Below the pieces are notes generated by a model. That model had not been told where the DNA came from, searched no databases, and saw nothing but the letters and a program-made list of their open reading frames with translations. DNA of 9,978 nt from Actinomycetes bacterium (lineage in GTDB: Bacteria; Actinomycetota; Acidimicrobiia; Acidimicrobiales; UBA8190), in assembly GCA_021779775.1 (NCBI GenBank), contig JAJYAB010000045.1, forward strand, positions 1 to 9,978, read 5' to 3'. Both the position numbers and the translations under genes were made by a program. This document shows, piece after piece, positions 6,270-9,978 of this stretch. Within the stretch, counting starts at the first letter, position 1, and the number at the start of each line of letters is the position of its first letter.

Positions 6270-6301
6270 GCGGGCGGGCCCCGAGCCCCGGGCTCGCCCG
6301 C
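6270..6301 (+). terminator. Strong GC hairpin after the secreted protein gene, probable terminator
   Basis: Twelve paired positions (6270-6281 with 6290-6301, eleven Watson-Crick and one G-T wobble) enclose an 8-base loop. The stem starts 10 bases after the TAG. No T-run follows, as is common for actinobacterial hairpin terminators, so a role in mRNA 3' end stability is also possible. Confidence 0.6.
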
Positions 6302-6470
6302 AGCGACGCTGAGCTGGCCGCGGGTACTGCGCTCGGCCGTCGGTGCCGGCGGCAAGTCTGACCTGTTAACCGAGCGCGTCGGCACGGTACGCCCGGGGTC
6401 ATCAGTGGTGGCTCTGGTGATCTCGTGGGCTTGCGCAGGGGAGAGTCGCAGATCTCTGGCGCTCGACAAC

Positions 6471-6502
6471 TCGGGTCGGTGGGGCGCCACTCACCGACCC
6501 GG
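6471..6502. other. Strong inverted repeat in the intergenic region
   Basis: CGGGTCGGTG (6472-6481) pairs perfectly with CACCGACCCG (6492-6501). A G-T wobble and a G-C pair extend the stem inwards and a T-G wobble extends it outwards, leaving a 6-base loop. It is about 110 bases upstream of the next start codon. It could be an operator, a small RNA element or a terminator for transcription from the left. Confidence 0.5.
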
Positions 6503-6521
6503 TGGGCTCCACTAGCGTCGG

Positions 6522-6549
6522 GTGACAGCAGCGACACGACCTGTATGGA
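6522..6549 (+). promoter_or_regulatory. Weak candidate promoter for the small conserved protein
   Basis: GTGACA (6522-6527) matches the -35 consensus at five of six bases. TATGGA (6544-6549), 16 bases later, is a poor -10. The pair lies 64 bases before the ATG at 6613, downstream of the hairpin. In GC-rich DNA such matches can be chance. Confidence 0.25.
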
Positions 6550-6612
6550 TCCCGGTCGGCACCTGACTGGAATCGGACGGCAGGCATCTACGTGACGCCC
6601 AAAGGAGCCATG

Positions 6613-7002
6613 ATGATCGGTGAGAAGGTCCAGCACTTCGAGAACAAGGGCACAGATCTGGGCGCCCTCCAGGGCAAGATCGAGGACTACCTGAAGTCGG
6701 ACGGGTTCGCCGTCCAAACCTCGGCACCGAGTCCCCACGGGCTGGTCACCCAGGCGAAGAAGGGCGGGTTCCTCCGTGGGATCGTGGCCGCTGACCGTGC
6801 CCTGACCATCGTGATCTCCGGTGACCCGGCAAACTTCACCGTGCGGATTGGCATTGGCAAATGGTTGGAGCATCTCGGCGTGGCTGCGCTCGAGACGCTG
6901 CTGCTGTCCGACCTCTTTCTGGTTATCGACATCGGCGAGATGGCGTGGAACCTGGAGATCGAGGGCAAGTTGGTGAAGCAGATCGAATCGTTCGTCGGCT
7001 GA
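6613..7002 (+). CDS. Small conserved-looking protein of unknown function (129 aa)
   Basis: I do not recognise a named family. The protein is less Ala/Arg-biased than shadow frames and looks genuine. It has a polar N-terminal helix (KGTDLGALQGKIEDYLKSDGF), a beta-rich middle (FAVQTSAPSPHGLVTQAKKGG, then RALTIVISGDPANFTVRIGIG), a Trp at 84, a hydrophobic stretch at about 88-108 (LGVAALETLLLSDLFLVIDIG) and an amphipathic C-terminus (LEIEGKLVKQIESFV). There is no signal peptide, and the hydrophobic stretch carries Glu and Asp, so a buried helix is likelier than a true membrane span. The start at 6613 is chosen because AAAGGAG (6601-6607) is 5 bases upstream; the ATG at 6610 is only 2 bases away and the GTG at 6592 lies upstream of the ribosome site. 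It appears monocistronic, with hairpins on both sides. Confidence 0.75.
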   Translation: MIGEKVQHFENKGTDLGALQGKIEDYLKSDGFAVQTSAPSPHGLVTQAKKGGFLRGIVAADRALTIVISGDPANFTVRIGIGKWLEHLGVAALETLLLSDLFLVIDIGEMAWNLEIEGKLVKQIESFVG

Positions 7003-7007
7003 ACGGG

Positions 7008-7031
7008 CCAACGGGCAGCGCTGCCCGTTGG
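7008..7031. terminator. Perfect 24-base palindrome between convergent genes, probable bidirectional terminator
   Basis: CCAACGGGCAGC and its exact reverse complement meet at 7019/7020. As RNA this folds to a stem of about 10 bp with a GCGC loop. It starts 5 bases after the TGA of the small protein and lies 69 bases past the stop of the convergent lipoprotein. No T-run follows on either strand. Confidence 0.6.
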
Positions 7032-7099
7032 GCGCCAGGGCCACCTGCGAGGACATCGAGGGCTGCCGCCCGAGGACGCCTGCGTGGGTTCCACAGGGC

Positions 7100-7705
7100 T
7101 CAATAGGCGCCGTGGCCCCCGGACCCGGTGGTCGACGTCGAGGAGGATGACGCCGGCGGGTTCGACCCGGCAGCGCTGGTCAGGCTCGGCGTGGCCACGT
7201 ACCACTTGCCGAGGATCCCTTCACCGTTGGCCTGTCCTGGTGCCGAGTCACCGGAGTACCGGTACAGCGGGTGCCCCTGGTACTCGACCTGGCTGCCATT
7301 GCCGTCGGACGCCGCCGTAAGCGCGCCATGTAGTGATGCCGCCGTCTTCGGTGTGCCCGACGCCAGCTCCAGAGGTGGCCAGATCGTCGTGCACGACACC
7401 CCTGTCGGGGTTTTCACCGCTGCTGTGCAGGCAGCCTGGGTCGGGGTGTCGGGTATGAAGTAGTAGAGGGTGTACCCCTGGCTGTTGGTGAGGACGGTGG
7501 TCGGCTTGCCCGCCACCGTAGCGGTGCCCGTCGACACGACGGTGCCTGCTGTAGAGGCTGCAGCCGACGGTTTCTGCGACGCTGCCGGCGTGTGGGTCGT
7601 GGTGCGCGTGGTGGCCCGGGGCGGCGAACTGGAGGAACTGCATGCGGTCGCCGCCAGGCCGACCCCGAGCAGCAGCACGGGCATTCTCAATGGTCGGCAG
7701 CGCAT
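7100..7705 (-). CDS. Lipoprotein with Lipoprotein_15-type repeats
   Basis: The 201-residue product has a short basic N-terminus, a hydrophobic core (PVLLLGVGLAATA) and Cys22 followed by five serines. This is a lipoprotein signal, though the ATAC lipobox is looser than the usual LxGC. A Thr/Ser/Pro linker (about 29-60) leads to two copies of the secreted-repeat motif of PF03640 (Lipoprotein_15). One covers LTNSQGYTLYYFIPDTP, ending in TTIWPPL; the second covers YQGHPLYRYSGD, ending in GKWYVATP. These repeats are common in actinobacterial surface lipoproteins. Their role is unknown; some occur near redox or electron-transfer genes. The protein ends in a Ser/Thr/Gly tail. The start is the ATG at 7703-7705, with AGGGGAGA about 7 bases upstream; a second in-frame ATG at residue 8 would also leave a signal. 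It is probably a single-gene unit. Confidence 0.88.
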   Translation of the reverse strand: MRCRPLRMPVLLLGVGLAATACSSSSSPPRATTRTTTHTPAASQKPSAAASTAGTVVSTGTATVAGKPTTVLTNSQGYTLYYFIPDTPTQAACTAAVKTPTGVSCTTIWPPLELASGTPKTAASLHGALTAASDGNGSQVEYQGHPLYRYSGDSAPGQANGEGILGKWYVATPSLTSAAGSNPPASSSSTSTTGSGGHGAY

Positions 7706-7914
7706 GGTCGCTCTCCCCTACATGGGTATGGCAGGTCGTGGCTATTGCCTGGGCGCAGGCGGCCCGGGTGTCGCGGCAATGCCAGGCATGCTAGTTACTG
7801 CAGGGACCGGGGTGCCGGTCATCGACGTTGCCACCGAGGCGGGGCCGCCACTGGCGCCAGCCCCACCGCCACCACCGCCACCGGCCCCACCGTCAGCCGG
7901 CGCCAGCTCCACCG
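7706..7914. other. Intergenic region between lipoprotein and aconitase genes
   Basis: These 209 bases hold the ribosome site and presumably the promoter of the minus-strand lipoprotein, but no convincing -35/-10 pair. A small hairpin, GACCGG (7805-7810) with CCGGTC (7815-7820), could end aconitase transcription. A 10-bp palindrome CTGGCGCCAG lies at 7851-7860 and a CCACCGCC-rich stretch at 7861-7884. The plus-strand open frame through here is a proline-rich shadow. Confidence 0.5.
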
Positions 7915-7924
7915 TCAGCCGGCG
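7887..7924. repeat. 16-bp direct repeat at the aconitase stop codon
   Basis: CCACCGTCAGCCGGCG occurs at 7887-7902 and 7909-7924. The copy at 7909-7924 contains the aconitase stop codon (complement of 7915-7917). The other copy lies in the 3' untranslated region, 22 bases further along. Confidence 0.85.
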
Positions 7925-7933
7925 AGCTGGCGC
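7900..7933 (-). terminator. Inverted repeat enclosing the aconitase stop codon
   Basis: GCGCCAGCT (7900-7908) and AGCTGGCGC (7925-7933) are perfect 9-bp arms. The 16-base loop is exactly one copy of the direct repeat and includes the stop codon. A translating ribosome would melt the stem, so an ordinary terminator role is doubtful. Confidence 0.35.
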
Positions 7934-9978
7934 AGCACGTAGGCCAGGATCCCGCCGTGGCGGTAGTACTCCGCCTCCATCGGCGTGTCGATCCGGACCC
8001 GCGCCGCGAATTCGCGGCCGGCGGCCCGCACCGTCACCTCCTTCGGCACGGTGCCTTCGGCCAGTGGCTCGAGCCCGACGACGTCGAGCACCTCGTGCCC
8101 GGTCAGGTCCAGCGCCGACGCCGAGTCTCCCGGCAGGAACTGCAGCGGCACGATGCCCATGCCCACCAGGTTGGAGCGGTGGATGCGCTCGTAGCTCTCG
8201 GCGATGACCGCCCGGACGCCGAGGAGCGCCGGGCCCTTGGCTGCCCAGTCGCGCGACGAGCCGGAGCCGTACTCCTTGCCGGCCAGCACCACCAGGGGAA
8301 CCCCCTCTGCCCGGTACCGGGCCGAGGCGTCGAAGATGCTCATCTGCTCGCCGTCGGGAAGGTGGACGGTGACGCCGCCTTCGGTGCCCGGTGCCAGCAG
8401 GTTACGGAGCCGGACGTTGGCGAACGTGCCGCGCATCATCACCTCGTGGTTGCCGCGGCGCGCCCCGTAGGAGTTGAAGTCGATGCGTCCCACGCCGTGG
8501 CCGACCAGGTAGGTGCCAGCCGGCGCGGTCGGCCGGATCGACCCGGCCGGGGAGATGTGGTCGGTGGTGACGCTGTCGCCCAGCACGGCCAGCACCCGGG
8601 CCCCGGTGATCGGGGACAGCGCACCCGGCAGCCGCTGCAGGCCTGTGAAGAAGGGGGGGCGGAGCACGTAGGTCGACGACTCGTCCCAGGCGAAGGTTTC
8701 GCCCGACGCCACCGGGATGCCCCTCCACCGGTCGTCCCCCTCGAACACCGACGAGTAGCGCCGGCGGAACATGTCCGACGTCACCGAGGCGCGCACCGCC
8801 TCGGCCACCTCCGCCGACGTCGGCCAGATGTCGCGCAGGTGCACCGGCTGGCCGTCGCTGCCGGTGCCCAGGGGCTCGGTGGCCAGGTCCACGTCCATGG
8901 AGCCCGCCAGGGCGTAGGCCACCACCAGCGGCGGCGACGCCAGGTAGTTGAGGCGGACGTCGGGGTGGATGCGGCCCTCGAAGTTCCGGTTGCCGGACAG
9001 GACCGCTGCTACCGACAGGTCGCCCTGCTGCACCGCCTCCGACACGCCGTCGAGCAGCGGGCCCGAGTTGCCGATGCAGGTGGTGCACCCGAACCCCACC
9101 AGGTCGAACCCGAGGGTCGCCAGGGGCTGCCGCAGCCCGGCCCGCTCGTAGTAGTCCATGACGACACGCGACCCCGGCGCCAGGGACGTCTTCACCCACG
9201 GCTTGGTGCGCAGCCCCCGTTCCACTGCCTTGGCAGCCAACAGGCCGGCGGCCAGCATCACCTGCGGGTTCGACGTGTTGGTGCAGCTGGTGATGGCAGC
9301 GATGACGACGTGGCCGTCGACGATGTCCTCGCCGCTGCCGCCGGACCGCTGCTGAGTGCCCCCGTCGGTGCCGCCCCCGTCGGTGCCGGTACCGGCGCGG
9401 GGGTGGCGGCGCAGCTCACCCCCGCCCACGGTGCCCGTTACGCCGCGGGATGCCGCGAGCGCGGTGTGGAACCCGGTCTTGGCGGCCGCCAGCGATACCC
9501 GGTCCTGGGGTCGGGCCGGCCCGGCCAGGCTCGGCTCCACCGTCGACAGGTCGAGCTCGGCCTGCTCGCTGTAGACCGGCTCGGGCGCCGACGCGTCGAA
9601 GAACAGCCCCTGGGCCCGGGTGTAGGCCTCGACCAGGGCGACGTGGTCGTCGTCGCGCCCGGAGAAGCGCAGGTAGTCGAGGGTGATGTCGTCGACCGGG
9701 AAGATGGTGCAGGTCGCTCCGTACTCCGGCGACATGTTGCCGATCGTGGCCCGGCTTTCGAGCGGCAGGTCCGCCAGTCCCGGCCCGTGCACCTCCACGA
9801 ACTTGCCGACCACCCCGTGGTGGCGGAGCAGCTCGGCGATGGTGAGGACGAGGTCTGTGGCGGTGGACCCCTCGGGCAGCCGCCCGGTGAGGCGCAGGCC
9901 CACGACGGGGGGTACCAGCATGGTGAGCGGCTGGCCGAGCATGGCGGCTTCTGCCTCGATGCCGCCGACCCCCCAGCC
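7915..9978 (-). CDS. acnA: Aconitate hydratase A (AcnA type), N-terminus beyond the window
   Basis: Aconitase interconverts citrate and isocitrate through cis-aconitate in the TCA cycle, using a [4Fe-4S] cluster. The 687 visible codons run to the window edge, where the frame opens with GWGVGGIEAEAAMLGQP, an internal AcnA motif; about 200-230 N-terminal residues are missing. Visible marks are GVVGKFVEVHG, NMSPEYGATC, the first cluster Cys in ITSCTNTSNP, the other two in CTTCIGNSG, SGNRNFEGRIHP, GDSVTTDHISPAG and the active-site block GKEYGSGSSRDWAAKGP followed by ESYERIHRSNLVGMG. All three cluster ligands are present, so the enzyme should work. A glycine/Thr-rich insert (about 9320-9420) lies just before the first cluster motif and includes two tandem 15-bp units. 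Many actinobacteria have only this type of aconitase. The true start and regulation lie outside the window. Confidence 0.96.
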   Translation of the reverse strand, partial: GWGVGGIEAEAAMLGQPLTMLVPPVVGLRLTGRLPEGSTATDLVLTIAELLRHHGVVGKFVEVHGPGLADLPLESRATIGNMSPEYGATCTIFPVDDITLDYLRFSGRDDDHVALVEAYTRAQGLFFDASAPEPVYSEQAELDLSTVEPSLAGPARPQDRVSLAAAKTGFHTALAASRGVTGTVGGGELRRHPRAGTGTDGGGTDGGTQQRSGGSGEDIVDGHVVIAAITSCTNTSNPQVMLAAGLLAAKAVERGLRTKPWVKTSLAPGSRVVMDYYERAGLRQPLATLGFDLVGFGCTTCIGNSGPLLDGVSEAVQQGDLSVAAVLSGNRNFEGRIHPDVRLNYLASPPLVVAYALAGSMDVDLATEPLGTGSDGQPVHLRDIWPTSAEVAEAVRASVTSDMFRRRYSSVFEGDDRWRGIPVASGETFAWDESSTYVLRPPFFTGLQRLPGALSPITGARVLAVLGDSVTTDHISPAGSIRPTAPAGTYLVGHGVGRIDFNSYGARRGNHEVMMRGTFANVRLRNLLAPGTEGGVTVHLPDGEQMSIFDASARYRAEGVPLVVLAGKEYGSGSSRDWAAKGPALLGVRAVIAESYERIHRSNLVGMGIVPLQFLPGDSASALDLTGHEVLDVVGLEPLAEGTVPKEVTVRAAGREFAARVRIDTPMEAEYYRHGGILAYVLRQLAG
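9358..9387 (-). repeat. 15-bp tandem duplication in the aconitase linker
   Basis: GCCCCCGTCGGTGCC occurs twice without error, at 9358-9372 and 9373-9387. It encodes the GTDGG repeats of the glycine-rich insert before the first cluster cysteine, and keeps the frame. Confidence 0.9.

Larger units (their letters stand above)
6302..6612. other. Intergenic region with a second strong hairpin
   Basis: There is no believable gene in these 311 bases; the open frames on either strand are shadows without ribosome sites. A hairpin at 6471-6502 is described separately. GGTGGGGCGCCACT (6479-6492) is imperfectly repeated as GGTGGGCTCCACT (6501-6513). The promoter of the next gene should lie in the second half. 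Confidence 0.5.

Noticed and set aside
6136..7056. 306-codon minus-strand open frame
   Set aside because: It is antisense to the 129-residue protein, which has a strong ribosome site, and it runs through two hairpins.
7470..8207. 245-codon plus-strand open frame with a proline run
   Set aside because: It is antisense to the lipoprotein start and the aconitase C-terminus, and its Pro/Ala/Arg composition is that of a shadow frame.

Overview
The window is about 10 kb of very GC-rich DNA. It is probably chromosomal DNA of an actinobacterium. The Thr/Pro-rich 'TTTTVPTTTTVP' linkers in the kinase ectodomain, the PknB-like receptor kinase, the Lipoprotein_15-type lipoprotein and the AcnA-type aconitase fit Actinomycetota, and I would guess the Acidimicrobiia. 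The phylum rests on protein style and base composition, not on a marker gene, and the class is only a guess.

Left edge (1-320): positions 16-88 fold as domains V and VI of a group II intron, including a bulged branch-point adenosine, so the window opens in the last bases of a mobile intron whose body and reverse transcriptase lie off the left edge. About 230 bases of gene-free leader follow, with two perfect inverted repeats.

Plus-strand cluster (321-3096): a DEAD-box RNA helicase, a PIG-L/LmbE-type zinc deacetylase that starts 2 bases after the helicase stop, and a class I glutamine amidotransferase that overlaps the deacetylase by GTGA. The three are tightly packed and probably co-transcribed. 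What the combination does is not evident.

Middle (3188-6260): a membrane-anchored Ser/Thr kinase on the minus strand converges on the amidotransferase. It is divergent from a secreted beta-propeller-like protein on the plus strand. A 14-bp tandem duplication seems to have shifted the frame near that protein's C-terminus and added a glycine/serine-rich tail. A strong GC hairpin follows it.

Right part (6261-9978): a 350-base gap with two strong hairpins, a 129-residue conserved-looking protein of unknown function, a perfect 24-base palindrome, a minus-strand lipoprotein with Lipoprotein_15 repeats, and the C-terminal three quarters of a minus-strand aconitase that runs off the right edge.

A theme across the window is short tandem duplication (9, 11, 14, 15, 16 and 18 bp units) inside or at the ends of genes. 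This suggests slippage-driven change in linkers, tails and stop-codon regions. I found no tRNA, rRNA, CRISPR array, transposase or recognisable defence system.
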